DNA of 64,000 bases from Rhabdophis nuchalis (GCA_039707465.1 CM077644.1:219704962-219768961); one strand, 5' to 3'; shown: positions 41,569 through 54,545, counted from the stretch's first letter. Notes: generated from the letters alone by a model not told the origin. Made by a program: numbers and translations.

Positions 41569-43637
41569 TTGTTTGTTTGAAAAAGTTTTATTGGTTTTAA
41601 CAATTTATAACAGGAAAGGGGTAAATAAGGTGTTGAATAATATTTTGGAGCTTCCACATCGGGTTTGATGACCGCCTCCGAGTCTTCGTACATATTCCAT
41701 TAGAAAATAATAAAAGAAGGGGGTACATACATTTAACATCATAAATTTTCATATTATTTTATACATTCAATTAGTTTATCTATTGACATCCGTACAGGAA
41801 TTACCATCCTAAAAAAGATAACAAGTTATTTTTGCGATCTGAGCCTCTTGGCTATAGTCTCTTCCTCCTCCCCCCCACCAGCAGGCGGACCCGTGGCCCC
41901 TCCCGTTCCCATCTCACCATCATCCAGGATTGAGGAATGTTTTTTAAGAAAATTCTGCGCCTCTTCTACTGTTTTCATTCTAACTCTTCCTCCCTCCCAG
42001 AATACCAGCATCCCTTCGGGCATCAACCACTTGAACCACACCCCCTTTTTGTATAATTTTTTTTGTTAAGAAGGAATAATTCCTTCTTATATCTCGTATT
42101 TTCTTTGGGATCTGCTTCAATATGGCCACCTCATTTTGCTGATACATCAAAGGGCCGCCTCTTTGCGCTCTCAGTATCTCATCCCTCGTTGACCTTCTTA
42201 TAAATGTAATATGTATCTCTCTGGGTACCTCATTTATTCTGGCAAATGCTGAATTAATTCTATAAATCAAATCAATGTCCCCCCCAATAAATTCCTCATC
42301 TTTCTTAATATAATCCGCTAACATAGTAGCCATCAACTCTTTTAAATTTTCATTAGGTAATTCTGGAACATTCTGAAATCTTAAAAAAAAAGATTTTAGA
42401 TATTTGACCAGTAATATCTGTAATTTCTTTCTTAAAGTCTTTTATCTCTTCCTTCATCTCCACCCACCCCCATTCCAGCCCCTCAATTTTTTGTTTATTA
42501 TTTATTTCTCTTTGCGCCTCCAATAGTTCCAATCTTGTACTTAAATTGTCTTTCCGGATTTGTTGCATTTCATTCATTATTTTTTGAAACATCTCCTCTA
42601 CGTTTAATGGCTGAGGAGTTGGTGGCTTAGGATCCTCCACTTCTGTCTCCCTCTGTAACAAAGCTGAAATCTTGGGTTGTGAGGATGGACTGGGTTTTGT
42701 AGATGCTGGAGCAGAGCTTGGTTTCCCAGGTGGAGGTTTCCTCGATGCCAAAATTAAAGTTTTAAATGTTGGTGCATAGAGAAGAAAGAAAAAAATGGCG
42801 CTGTTGGGCGGGCAGTCCGTGAAGTCCGAGACAAAAGCAGCTATTATTCAAATTAAATTTGCAACATCCAGAGAGAAAGTGAAAAAAAGGAAAAAACTTT
42901 CCAAGCAAAAACAGACGGTTTCACAAGGGAGGAGAGCACCGAAAAACACCAGAGCAGGTCCTTTTCTTATATATTTTAAAGTTAATCTAATTTTTGTTAA
43001 AATAAAGGAATGCTTATTTCAAAACAAAAAAAATTCCACCTGGGAACAAAGAGAACGCCATCTTTCCGCCTTGCCGGCAGGGTGAAAAAAGCAAAAGTGG
43101 AAACAATCAATTTAAAATGTAGCAAGGCTCAGGATACATTGTCTAACAGCAATCCCTTATTTGGCAACAAATTTCCTTTTTCAATAAATCCAACGGCTGT
43201 CACTTTCACTCTCTCTGCATCGCGGGACTCTTTCTCCAATGCCGCTTTAGTTCCAGGGGGGTTGTTTCCAACTCCCCCCTATCTTCTCTTTCCATAAAAT
43301 TGAATGCAAAAAAGTCCATATAAGGCACATACCATTTTTCTAATCTGGAGCCTTGGCACAGCCATTCAGCCCCGGCGTTTCAGCTCCTTGTAAAATCCTC
43401 CATGTTCCAGCTCCTTCAGTGAAAGAGAAACTCCCCCCGCGAAAGTTCCTCAGCCCCTGGGGCGAAGCGGGAGCAGCCCCCCCGACCGCCGTCGGGATGG
43501 GGGCTCTCACCGCAAGCCGCCCGTACGGAGGGGGGATTATGCCCGTCCCGTCTGCACCCAAAGGCGCGGCTGAGGCAACACAGCGGCAGACGTGTGGATT
43601 CCACATCCGTCCGCCTCCGAAGCCGGAAACGATCTCC
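41569..43637 (-). mobile_element. ORF1-only L1-lineage retrotransposon (HAL1-like), 2.07 kb
   Basis: The minus strand holds a GC-rich leader (43.64-42.75 kb), then an L1 ORF1 protein (42,751-41,826). It has a basic/proline N-terminus starting MASRKPPPG, a coiled-coil segment rich in K/E, an RRM-like part (REIHITFIRRSTRDEIL) and a C-terminal domain (WFKWLMPEGMLVFW, VEEAQNFL). Two one-base shifts in homopolymers (near 42,380 and 42,050) break the frame. ORF1 is followed directly by a short 3' region with AATAAA and an A-rich tail. No ORF2 (endonuclease/RT) is present. A 17-bp duplication ACTCTGGTTTTTCTTTT (41,552-41,568 and 43,638-43,654) encloses it, so it was copied as one piece. The unit 1 counterpart near 7,030 is uninterrupted. 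Confidence 0.85.
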
Positions 43638-44572
43638 ACTCTGGTTTTTCTTTTGAAATGCCTCAGTTTTTAAAATGATAGTCTGATTGTTATAGGGTGA
43701 CTATCCTAAGCTCTAGAGTATTGCTCCCATCCATGGAGTTGCTCTGTTTTTGGAAAGATTTTTCATTACTCCTCTGCCTTCTAGCACCTTTGCTCATCTT
43801 AAGCCTTTCATATCCTTTAGAAAACCAGGCATTATAGCATCTTTATTCAATCTCCTCTCTATCTCCTCCTACAAAAAGTTAGTATCTTTTGTTATATTCA
43901 TAAAATTTCCATGCTGTCGATACATTATTTACTGTAGCTCAGAAGGGCTTCACTAAAGCAATCAATGCTATATCGCCAAGTCTGTTATCAATTTGGAGCA
44001 TATCCATATGAATGCCTATAACCATTCAGAAAGTTTTCTTCATTTGAAGACCAGATTTGCTATCATGGGCATCATGGATCAAGCTGCTGCATCTATTTAT
44101 CTGTCTATTTTAGGATTATTGGTTTTTTCCCATGCAATGAAATGTCCCATGAAATGCCTCCCCATGCAATTAGTATCTCCATTTGCAGAGAAGGCATTAT
44201 GCCAGTTTCACTGTGTGGGCAGCTGGGTGAAAATGGGTGAATTTGTTTCAGAGATGATGGCATCTTCCTCCTCTACCTTATGAATACAATGTGGTAAACT
44301 CCTTCTAGTCTTCCTAGTCCATTGGCTTCAGGTTCAAAAAAATGGGATGGAGAGACTGTTGCTAATTTGCTTAATTTGGTTACCTGTGGGTCCAGGGACA
44401 TCTGCAGAGGGGGTTTAAAAAGGCAAGATGGTGGATGTGAGTGCACAGTTGAAGCTCCACACACTCCACTTGATCAATGAGACACAATAACCATCTTGAT
44501 TTTCTTAAAGCCCTCCTCTTATGTGGATCTCCCAGTGGCTATAACCATTTCTCTTTCTATATTTCTATAGGA

Positions 44573-44768
44573 GCAAGCTCCCATTACTTGTGCCAGCTTC
44601 TGCCAACCTAGCAGTTCGAAAGCATGTAAAAATGCAAGTATAAAAATAGGAACCGCCTTTGGTGGAAGGTAAAAGCGTTCCATGTGCCTTTGGCATTTAG
44701 TCATGCCAGCCAAATGACCACAGAGACATCTTTGGACAGTGCTGGCTCTTTGGCTTTGAAATGGAGAA
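44573..44768 (+). mobile_element. Sauria-type SINE fragment in unit 4
   Basis: Internal part of the SINE (TGCCAACCTAGCAGTTCGAA, GTAAAAATGCAAGTA, GGCATTTAGTCATGCC, TGGCTCTTTGGCTTTGAAA) without its tRNA head and tail. Orthologous in position to the fragment at 12.84-13.37 kb. Confidence 0.75.
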
Positions 44769-45045
44769 TTGTGTCAAAAGCTTGTCTAGTCAACACGAGC
44801 CTAGAGCCTATTTAAAATTTGCTAAGGAGTAGGAAATTCTTACGCCAGCATAGTAAGTTGTTATAAATCACCTCTGAAGAAATTACCTCAGAGTAACACA
44901 GAGTTAACTCCACATATTTTTCTGCCCACTAGATGGCTCACAAACACATATATATCTTGTACATTCAGTCATGTTGCTGGATTACATTGTTCATTTATCC
45001 CTTTCTAGTTACTTTTTTTAGAAAGAAGGTTGCAGTCTACTACCT

Positions 45046-46601
45046 CAGGGGTCCCCAACCTTTTTTGCACCAGGGACCGGTTTCATTTTAAAGAAAATTC
45101 TGCGGACCGGCTAGCCTAGAGGAGGAGGGGGGGCAGGGGGAACAAGCAGCGCATGCGCATGCAGGGGGGGGGGGAGTCGGTTCACTTGGCCGTCTAGGGC
45201 AGTGGTAAGCAAACTTATTAGTCAATAGAGCCAAATATCAACAGTACCACAACTGAAATTTCTTTTGAGAGCCAAAAGGTGTGGCCTGTTTTGTGGGAGT
45301 GGCTCAGTTGTCATGTGACACCAGTGGGCGTGGCCAACTTGGAAAATGTGGTGAAAATCACTTAACAGTCTTGCTTAGCAACCAAAATTTTGGGCTTAAT
45401 TGTGGTCATAAGTTAGTTCTTTCTTTCTTTCTTTCCTTCCTTCTTTCTTTCTTTCTTTCTTTCTTTTTTTCTTCCTTCCTTCCTTCCTTCCTTCCTTCCA
45501 TTTCTGGCTGGTCTTTGGTCTTCTGAAGATGGTAAAAATGGATTTCGTTATATATAAAGGCAGCCCATGACTCTTTGGGATGCTGGTTTGAATCCAGGAA
45601 ATGACTCAGAGGATGTGATTCCTTTGAAATGACCACTGGGAGAAAAATAGATCTTTAACCTGGTTAACCAAACAGGTAGCTTGAGGTGGAATTTCAATTT
45701 CAATTTATTAAATTTATAAAGGAAATAGGAAAATAGATTTCTTCCTTTCCTTTCCTTTCCTTCCTTCCATTGCCTCCCTTCTTTCCTTCCCTCCCTCCTA
45801 CCCTCCATCCCTCTTTCTTTTTCTTTTTCTTTCCTTCCTTTCCTTCCTTCCTTCTTTCACCTCTCCCTTCCTCTTCCCTCCCCCTTCTTTCCACTCCCTC
45901 CCACCCTCCATTTATCTTTCTTTTTCTTTCCTTCCTTTCCTTCCTTCCTTCTTTCACCTCTCCCTTCCTCCTCCCTCCCCCTTCTTTCCTTCACTCCCTC
46001 CCACCCTCCATTTATCTTTCTTTTTCTATTTTTCTTTCTTTCTCTTTCTCTGTTTTTTGTCTCTCTCTCTGTCTCTCCTCCCTCCACCCATCTCTGTCAC
46101 TGTGTGTGTGTATGTGTGTCTGTTTCCCTCTCTCTCTATTTCTGTCTCTCTAAGTCTGCCTCTCTGTGTGTCTGCCATTCTCTCCCTCCCTCCCCCCGGG
46201 GAAGCAGCAGAGGGGTCGGCATGTTGGTTGCAGAGGTTATCCCGCAGCGGGCGGGCGAAGGACCCGAGCTGCGGCTATTCTTAAGTGCTGCCAAAGCCAT
46301 CCGGGCGCTGCACGCCCAGCTCCCTTCCAGCTCCGTGTGCGCCGCTGAAGCCGTCCGGGCGCTTAAGATAGCCGCAGCTTGGATCCTTCGGCCGCCCGCT
46401 GCGGGATAACCTTCCCAGCCGACATTCCAGCCTCTCCAGAAAGCCCCGGAAAGTGCAGTGGCCATCGGAACGAGCTGGTGGAGGCGCGCTCGGCCATCCT
46501 CTGCCAGGGGGCTGCTCCCTCCTCCTTGCCGGCCCTGCGGCCCGGTTCCTATGAAGCTGCGGACCGGCACCGGTCTGCGGACCGGGGGTTGGGGACCCCT
46601 G
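45046..46601 (+). mobile_element. GC-rich hAT-type element (1.56 kb) with pyrimidine tracts
   Basis: Ends CAGGGGTCCCCAACC and GGTTGGGGACCCCTG, with an 8-bp duplication TACTACCT (45,038-45,045 and 46,602-46,609). The interior has long CTTT/CTTCC tracts (45.42-45.50 and 45.74-46.03 kb), CT and TG runs, and a GC-rich part with several open frames that show no known domain. A GGCAGTGGTAAGCAAAC end near 45,198 suggests a nested element. Confidence 0.85.
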
Positions 46602-46671
46602 TACTACCTAATAGTCATTTCTGAAAAAATGTCCTTGTGGTGAAGACTAAACTTTTGTCTTGTTAGTGTAG

Positions 46672-48147
46672 TTTTAGTTTTAGTTTTATTTGATTTATAT
46701 CCCGCCCTTCTCCAAAAGGACCCAGGGCGGCGCACAGGAATTTAAAATAACACATAAATAATACAAAATATAAAAATCTATTAAATATTCAAACCTGCGC
46801 TAAAACCAATTAAACCCCCCCATTTTAAAACTATCTAATACTAGTCACAGCGGAGGCTATGTTAGGCCGGCTTGATGAAACAGGTGTGTTTTTAAACACT
46901 GGCGGAAGAGGTGGAGGTCGGTGATGGTACGGAGTTCAGGGGGTAGGTCGTTCCACAGGGCAGGGCCCGCCACAGAGAAGGCCCTTCCCCTGGGTGTCGC
47001 CAGTCGGCATTGTCCGGCCAACGGCACCCTGAGAAGGCTCTCTCTGCGGGAGCGTATCGGTCTAAGGGATGTATGGGGCAGGAGACGGTCTCGCATATAA
47101 CTAGGTCTCGAGCCATGGAGCGCTTTGAAGATGGTCGTCAAGACCTTGAAGCGCACCCGAAAGACCACAGGAAGCCAGTGCAGCTCGCGCAGGATCGGTG
47201 TTATATGGGAGCATCTAGAGGCTCCCGTAATCACCCGCGCGGCTGCATTCTGCACTAACTGTAGCTTTCGAGTGCACCTCAACGGAAGCCCCATGTAGAG
47301 AGCATTGCAGTAGTCGAGTCGGGATGTCATGAGGGCCTGAGTGACTGTGCGAAGGGCAGCCCGGTCCAGTAAGGGGCGCAATTGGCGCATCAGGCGTACC
47401 TGATGAAATGCCCCCCTGGCCACGGCCGCCACATGGTCTCCCATGGACAGCCGGGAATCCAGGAGGACACCCAAATTGCGCGCCCTCTCCATGGGTGCCG
47501 GTGTTTCGCCCCCAATGGCCAGAGTTGGAGTAATCTGGCTGAACCGGGGTGCCGGAAACCACAGCCACTCAGTCTTGGACGGGTTGAGCTTGAGTTTGTT
47601 ACTACCCATCCAGATCCGTACGGCTTCCAAACACCGGGACATCACCTCAACGGCATCGTTGGGGTGGTCTGGGGTGGATATGTACAGCTGAGTATCATCA
47701 GCGTACAGATGATATCCCACCCCAAAACCACAGATGATCTCACCCAGCGGCTTCATATATGTGTTGAATAGGAGGGGTGAGAGGACTGACCCCTGAGGAA
47801 CCCCGCATAAGAGGGGCCTCGAGGCCGACCTCTGCCCTCCTGCCAATACATATTGCGACCGACCAGAGAGGTAGGACGAGAACCACCACAGAACGGTGCC
47901 TCCCAGCCCCAACCCCCCAGTCGGTGCAATAGGATACCATGGTCGATGGTATCAAAAGCCGCTGAGAGGTCTAACAGGACTAGGATAGAGGAATATCCTC
48001 TAACCCGCGCCCTCCAGAGATCATCAACCAACGCGACCAATGCCGTCTCGGTGCTGTGACCGGGCCGGAAGCCGAACTGGCGCGGGTCTAGATAATCAAT
48101 TTCCTCCAGGTGTCGCGGAAGAAATTGATTATCTTGACCCGCGCCAG
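46672..48147 (-). mobile_element. L2/CR1-group LINE copy B, RT region, with inverted 5' end
   Basis: The 3' signature TATCCCGCCCTTCTCC with TTTTAG repeats lies at 46.67-46.73 kb. RT and C-terminal coding follows to about 48,115 on the minus strand, with LLDLSAAFDTIDHGILL, GVPQGSVLSPLLFN, YHLYADDTQLYI and LQLVQNAAARVI visible. A one-base shift in a C/G run near 47,915 separates the N-terminal part from the rest. The last 31 bases (48,117-48,147) repeat GATTATCTTGACCCGCGCC in the opposite direction to 48,083-48,113. Confidence 0.88.
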
Positions 48148-48350
48148 TGTAAAAATATAGGGCATTTGGTGATGTAATGGCAGGGAGGTGGGAAAGACCT
48201 GGGAGACCAAGCAAAGAGACATTGCAGAAAGAATGGCCAGGAAAGAGTCAGAAAACGCAGTTACATGATAGGCAGAGCAAGAGACTCAGAAGAAACCTTC
48301 CCTAGTTTTTTGGGCTGTAAAGGACATGGGGGAAAATTGAACTTTCAGAC

Positions 48351-48602
48351 CAGTGGTGGGTTCCTACCAGTAGTGGTTTGGCGGCCTGGGTCACTGGAAC
48401 CAGCAGCGACCCAGGCCTGTCACGCCCAAGAATTGGTTTCCCGGTCACCACCGTTGCTGCCACCATATTGTTTTTCAGTTCTGTGCGCGCGCAGAACAAT
48501 TTATATTGCATTGTGCATGTGCACACCATGTGCATCAAGCGTACATGTGCAAAGTGCGCACACAAGTGAACCAAGAGTAGTGCTGGCAGGAACCCACCCC
48601 TA
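48351..48602 (+). mobile_element. hAT-type MITE (CAGTGGTGGG family)
   Basis: Left end CAGTGGTGGGTTCC, right end GGAACCCACCCC. Flanking octamers TTTCAGAC and TTTCAGGC match at 7 of 8. A right-end remnant of the same insertion lies at about 27,006-27,052 in unit 3. Confidence 0.7.
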
Positions 48603-48648
48603 TTTCAGGCTTGCATGACTCTGTCAATATAGTCTTATAAAAGAATTA

Positions 48649-49072
48649 CTGTATTTTTCGGAGTATAAGACATACCTTTTTCCCTCAAAAAGGGGTGTGA
48701 AAATCTGGGTGCATCTTATACACTGAATACAACATTTTTGGCCTCCCAAAACTCTGCCCAAGTCACCAAAATGGCCACGCATAACCTTTAGGTGGTTTCC
48801 AGGGGCTTCCAGGGGGCTTCCAGGTGGCTGAGGAGGGCAGAATTTTTTTGCTCGTTTTTGCTCCCCCCAGCCTCCAGGAGCACCCTACAAGTTTCCTAAA
48901 GGCTATGCATGCCCTTGGTTTTTTTGAAAAAAAATAGCACTCTGCAGACCTCCCCAAAATGGCTCATTTTTTGCAAGAATGGGCCATTTTTGGCAGATTT
49001 TTTTTTTAATTGCTTCTTAAAAATATTGGTGCATCTTATACTCCGGTGCCTCTTATACTCTGAAAAATATGA
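48649..49072 (+). mobile_element. MITE with TGTATTTTTCGGAGTATAAG ends
   Basis: Left end CTGTATTTTTCGGAGTATAAG, right end CTTATACTCTGAAAAATAT, inverted repeats of each other, with GGTGCATCTTATA near both ends. The flanks match unit 3 at about 27,090, which lacks it. TA target preference is likely but not decisive. Confidence 0.75.
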
Positions 49073-50847
49073 TGGTCGTGATACCTATTTGGTTTACTTG
49101 GTCAGGATAACATATAATGTAATAAAAGTGAATGAAGGCAATGCTGAGCATTTGCAAACCTCCTCCCCTTCCTTCTTCCTTCCTTCCTTCCTTCCTTCCT
49201 TCCTTCCTTCCTTCCTTCCTTCCTTCTTTCTTTCTTTCTTTCTTTCTCTTTATTTTCCAGTTCAAGGCTACTTTTAAGCCCAAATTCCTACTTGACCTTC
49301 TATGTAGTACCAAAATAAGCTGGGATCTAACTGTATACACTCTTCTGTACATGGAGCTGTTCAGAATGGCCAACCATCATAGACCTCTAGGTATTGTAAT
49401 CTTGATAAATCTGGAGGCATTATGTTGGTACAAATGATCAAAATATTATTTTAACTTCTTAAATTTTATTTTTATTAGGTTAGCATGACTGGGGTCCAAA
49501 AATCCAAATGACCATTAGACAATGGTCTTCTTTTGTTGCCACCTAGTTGTTGTGTAGGTTGTTCTTTGCCAGATTTGGCAGCCCTATTTATAGATTATTT
49601 CTTATAAACACTCTTCTTTTTGCATTCTACTGGCTAGTTTCCACAATTGTATGGCATATTAGTGAAGTCTACTTGTTACCTTTTGAGGGCATTCATAAGA
49701 AAGACTCGTCATGACTAAATAAAGTGACCTATTTAATCTCCTTTTTTGCTTTGGCTAAAAAGGCTAAATAAATGCCTTTAATTCCATTGAGATTTTAAGT
49801 GGCCTCATTATAGTTAGAATTGCTGTCTTTTAAAATAATCTAATGAGGAATTTTAGAATCAGGACTCAGCAACTATGAAATTAAATATGTTTAAATTATA
49901 ATGGAATGTTCTCACAATCTCTTTGAGATTATATGGGGCTCTCCATATTCCATGCAAGTTTCATTCTGCCTTCTTTTTGTTGTTACAATATTTTTTTTTG
50001 CTGTCAGTGAACAATGCTGAGATGAAAATAAAAAGGAGAGTTTTTTGGAAAAGGAATGTTTTGGGAATGGATCCTATTCTCTGTGGCTAGGATAAATCTT
50101 TGGTTTATCATCCACATAGGTTCAATTATTCCCATGGCTGTGCTATCAAAGAGAACTTCCTTTTGGTAATGTGATCTGGGAGTAAGGAAAAAAATGTTTA
50201 CAGAACTGGGATTCCCAGTTTCCCAGTTTGCACAATGCCTGTAACATACAAATTCCCTTTGCTATTCAAGGAGTGACATTTCTTCTTGTTTTGGCCCTTC
50301 CGTGATTGGCATTCAGTTATACCTCTTTCCAAGAAAGACACCTCTGGACCCTGTGCTGCTACAAATAATAAAGCAACTCTGTTCTTCCTTCCTTCCTGTT
50401 GCCTTTACCCACAGCTGCATTTCTACTGCTTTAATCATTTTTTCTTTAAGAAGAATAATCTTCAAAATCAAAACTCTATTTTATGATGCAATGATCAAAA
50501 GGTAGATAGGCATAAAATGGAGGAGAATGGAAATAAATGCAAAATGGCACAACAGAAAAGTTATTTAACTATATGCAATCGGGTAAACATGGAAGAAGTA
50601 GGCTAAGTGCATCATAAGCACATGTTCATTTGCCCAAAACAAAACAACCCCCCCAAATTATAATGACATTCTTTCTAGTTTGGCCAGATTGTTTAAGATT
50701 TGTTTCTTTCTGATCAGCGTTCTAGGCCATCCATTTCCAAATGACTGTGGCAGCTTGACGAATGCAAGACTTATAAAACCAACAATAAAAACTCTAACCT
50801 AAATAATATTTATCTAGGGAACAGAAATCAACAACCAGGTGAAAAGA

Positions 50848-53113
50848 TGTGTTTCAGAGTTTTCAGTAGATCTCTTTATGTGCATCTTATAAAGATGCTC
50901 ATAAAGAGTCATTTCAAATGTTTGCAGAGAACATGTCAGGGCATAAAGTAAACAGGAGGATGAAAATAAATTAGAGGATAAGTACAGATCCTGCCACTTG
51001 CATCTTCATAAATGCTCATGCTTATGGCCGAATTAGTGTTATCCACCTGTTCCTGAGCCATTAGAGAAGGATACTGAGATAAAACCTCCTGCCTTGATCT
51101 CATTCTATAATGAGATTGGTTGGTGAAAGATGCTGTCCTTTTTTCCCCACTGCTGAAAGCAGATTGGTGGCTTACATTCCTCTCCCATCAAGAGTCCACA
51201 ACAGAAAAAACAGCTACCAATAATTCATCCTAATATAGAGTGGAATTGAGGGTGATGAGTTAAGAGGGCTGCTTAGCAACCTATCAAGATGCACAATTAA
51301 ATGTGGCAAGTGAAAGGGAAGTTGTGCGAAGAGGAGGGAGGAAGATCTTCTGTCAGTTTTCAGCTACAAATCAGACTGGAACCACTTTGACAAATTCCTA
51401 AGGAAATCCAAGAACCAAAAATAAGCATTATTTATTGAAGAACGATGGTAAGTATCCCTAACCAAAAGAATTCCAGCAATTGCAATTCTTCAAAAAGTAA
51501 CCTTATTATTAAAAAAAAATAGATCCAAACATTCATTTTTCTATCCCTCCCATCTAACAGGCTAGCTTGTTTCCACCTATTCTTTGTTTCTGCAATGGTC
51601 AGATTTGTTTTTTTAATCTTTTTTAATGGCATCTCCAATGCTCCCCATAGCCCCTCTTCTGCATCTGTTACCTGTATCTGGATGATTTGTGATCATGGAT
51701 ATTGTGCTCTTTTGAAAATAGCTTGGCTGGCAGATAGAAGGCATGGAATGGGAGTACAGAGGAAGAGCAAAGAATGATTGCTATTGAGTGAGCTATGCTC
51801 CTTAGCAGTGCATGTTAATAGCTCAGTGACCATGTTCTGATCTCTCATGATTGACAGCGCTTGGAAGGGGCCATTGGATGACCACGGAGAACACATGCAC
51901 TACAATGTATTGATAGTTCATTGAACTTTTAGAATCATCACCTGGCATCTTAAGCTACCAAAGTCTGAATGGAAAGCTCAAATTGGTGTATGTAGCCTCT
52001 CCCCCCCACAGGAATAATTAGTGTTGAAAGTACATGTGAGTCGGGAGTGTTGCTCAGTCAGGGAGATAGTTGCACCACTCTTGATGAAGATTTAGCAATA
52101 GTACGATAATTAAAAAAACATGGAAACTTTGGTGATCGAAGCGGTTGAAAACTGTAACAAACATAATTCCCAATCTTAGTTGATATTCTGGGATGCATAG
52201 GACTAGCACTCCTATGAACAGAATATTGTACCTGCGTTTAAAAACAGGTCCATCCCTATTTCAAAAGAGGGCTAAATCTATATAAGAAAATGCTATGGAA
52301 AGCACTGATCAGACATTAAGGCAGGGGCCTCCAAACTTGGAAACTTTAAGACTTGTGGACTTCAGCTCCCAGATTTCCCCAGCCAGCATAGGACAGTCTG
52401 TCTGAGGAATTGTGAGAGTTGAAAGTCTGAATGTCTTAAAGTTGCCAAGTTTGGAGGCCCCTATATTAGAGGTAGATGTGTCTGTAGGTGCCTGATCTGT
52501 CCTACAGCCCAAACCCAATGGCCATGGAGAACAATGCCCAGTCATTGATTGGAGGTGATGTAAGGCCTGATGAATACATAACTGACTGATAGAAGTTAAG
52601 CAGACTCCCAACCCCTGACTTGAATCGGCAACTGCATGATCAGGGAAGCATGTCAGATAATTTCCATGCAAACATTGGTTTGGGAAAAGAGGGAAAACCC
52701 TGACATCTAGCACTGGCTTTAAGATGATCAAGTATGAATTTGGGAAGAGATGAAGACAAAGTTATAAGGGCATAAGAGGAGGTTAGCGAGGCAATGTTCA
52801 TTTTGGGATTGGGGGAAACGAGCAAGAGTGGAACTCTTCTCCAATTGTAGGGAATCCAATATAATATAAGCAATCTTGTTTCTCTCTTCAGCAGCTGCCG
52901 ATCTTCAAAATACACCCTGGATATTCAGGGTACTTCTGTATCCAATTTTTTTCCAGAGATTTGGGAAGAAAGAAGAATGTTTATACCTGTTTCATTCACA
53001 TTTGTCTATCAGTGGAATTACACCAGAGTAATTCTGAGACTTGGCACTGTATCTGCCTGTCTGTTGCAGCTTCAAAGACACTTGAAATCCCCAAATTCAT
53101 TTTTTCCCTTTGA
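50848..53113. other. Single-copy intergenic DNA, no gene recognised
   Basis: This begins where tandem-unit similarity ends. No exon-like frame, granzyme K remnant or RNA gene was seen. A partly palindromic hAT-like MITE (CAGGGGCCTCCAAACTTGG to CCAAGTTTGGAGGCCCCT) lies at 52,322-52,462, with a poor target duplication. Confidence 0.6.
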
Positions 53114-54085
53114 ATAGAATAGAACAGAACAGAATTCTTTATTGGCCAAGTGTGATTAGACACACAAGGAATTTGTCTTTGGTGCATAAGCTCTAGGTGT
53201 ACATAAAAAAAAATGGAATACATTCATCAAGAATCATGATAGAACACTTAGTGATAGTCATAGGCTACTAATAAGTAATCAAATCATACGAGGAAACAAA
53301 TAAACAATATATATTGTAAGGATACAAGCAACATAGTTATAGTCATAAGTGGGAAGAGATAGGTACTAGGAAGGATGAGAAGAATAATAGTAATACAGTC
53401 TTAGTAAATTATTTGACAGTGTTGTAGAAATTACTTGTTTAGCAGAGTGATGGCATTTGGGAAAAAACTGTCCTTGTGTCTAGTTGTTCTGGTGTGCAGT
53501 GCCCCATAGCCTCATCTTGAGGGTAGAAGTTGTGTCCAGGATGTGAGGGGTCTGTAGATATTTTCACAGCCCTCTTTTTGACTCCTCAGTACACAGGTCC
53601 TCAATGGAAGGCAGATTGGTAGCAATTGTTTTTTCTGCAGTTCTAATTATCCATTGAAGTCTGTGTCTGTCTTGTTTGGTTGCAGAGGCAAACCACATAG
53701 TTATAGAGGTGTAGATGACAGACTCAATAATTTCTATGTAGAACAGAATCAGCAGCTCCTTGGGCAGTTTGATCGTTCTGATTTGGCACAGAAAGAACAT
53801 TCTTTGTTGTGCTTTTTTGATGGCATTTTTGATGTTAGGTGTCCATTTTAAGTCTTGAGATATGTTAGAATCTAGAAAGTTAAAGGTCTCTACTGTTGAT
53901 GCTGTGTTGTCTAGTATTGTAAGAGGTGGTAGTATAGGAGGGTTTCTCCTAAAATCTATGACTATTTCTATGGTTTTGAGTGTATTTAGTTCAAGATTGC
54001 TGTGGTTGCACCACAAGGCTAGTTGTTCAACCTCAAATGTTTCTGCAACATTTAGAGATGCAGCCTTGGGCCATTTTAAGTCCTA
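53114..54085 (-). mobile_element. AATAG-tailed CR1/L3- or Rex1-like LINE, 3' fragment
   Basis: The tail reads GAATAGAATAGAACAG on the plus strand, followed by TTCTTTATTGGCCAAGTGTG. The minus strand at 54,016-53,564 encodes an RT C-terminal part (LNTLKTIEIVIDFRRNPP, then FFLCQIRTIKL, then LQWIIRTAEKTIATNLPSIEDL). Tails that seed AATAG microsatellites are known from a snake CR1/L3 LINE, which fits. The frame is partial and truncated at the 5' end. Confidence 0.72.
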
Positions 54086-54545
54086 GACTAGTCTAATAAG
54101 TTTTTAAAAACTGTTCTCTAAACAACAACCAACAAGAAGGAAAAAAGTAGACACCAGCTTTGTTCCCTAACATGATATTGTCCACCCCAGAGGGCCTTTC
54201 TTGTCTTATAATGTAGCCCCTGACACAGAGAAGGTTTAAAGCATAACTGCACACAAATCTGCCTCACAGTAACTCCACTCAGCACACTGGGACCTCCAAT
54301 AAATATGCCCAGAGCAGGACTTTTTAAAGACATGTGGCTTATTATTATTTTTATTACAGTAAAGGCCTTGCCCGCAAATTGCCACATTTCAAGTGAACAT
54401 TAAAGTTTCTTAGAAAAGTTTCTCTTTCTTCTTTGTCTTCTTAATGTCTCTTCGTAAGCTAAAGTGGTCAAGAAAACAAGCTAGGCTTTGTGTTGGAAAA
54501 TAGGGTATGGGTGATGTTAAGCAACTCTTCACAGCTTAACCAGAT

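Noticed and set aside
42795..43639. Plus-strand frames of about 95-106 codons near 43 kb
   Set aside because: They lie in the GC-rich leader of the ORF1-only L1 element on the other strand and have no recognisable features.
45419..46153. Phe/Leu/Pro/Ser-rich frames
   Set aside because: Translations of CTTT/CTTCC pyrimidine tracts inside the hAT-type element.
52322..52462. hAT MITE target duplication
   Set aside because: Ends are inverted repeats, but flanking octamers (CATTAAGG and ATATTAGA) do not match well, so the insertion site is not proved.
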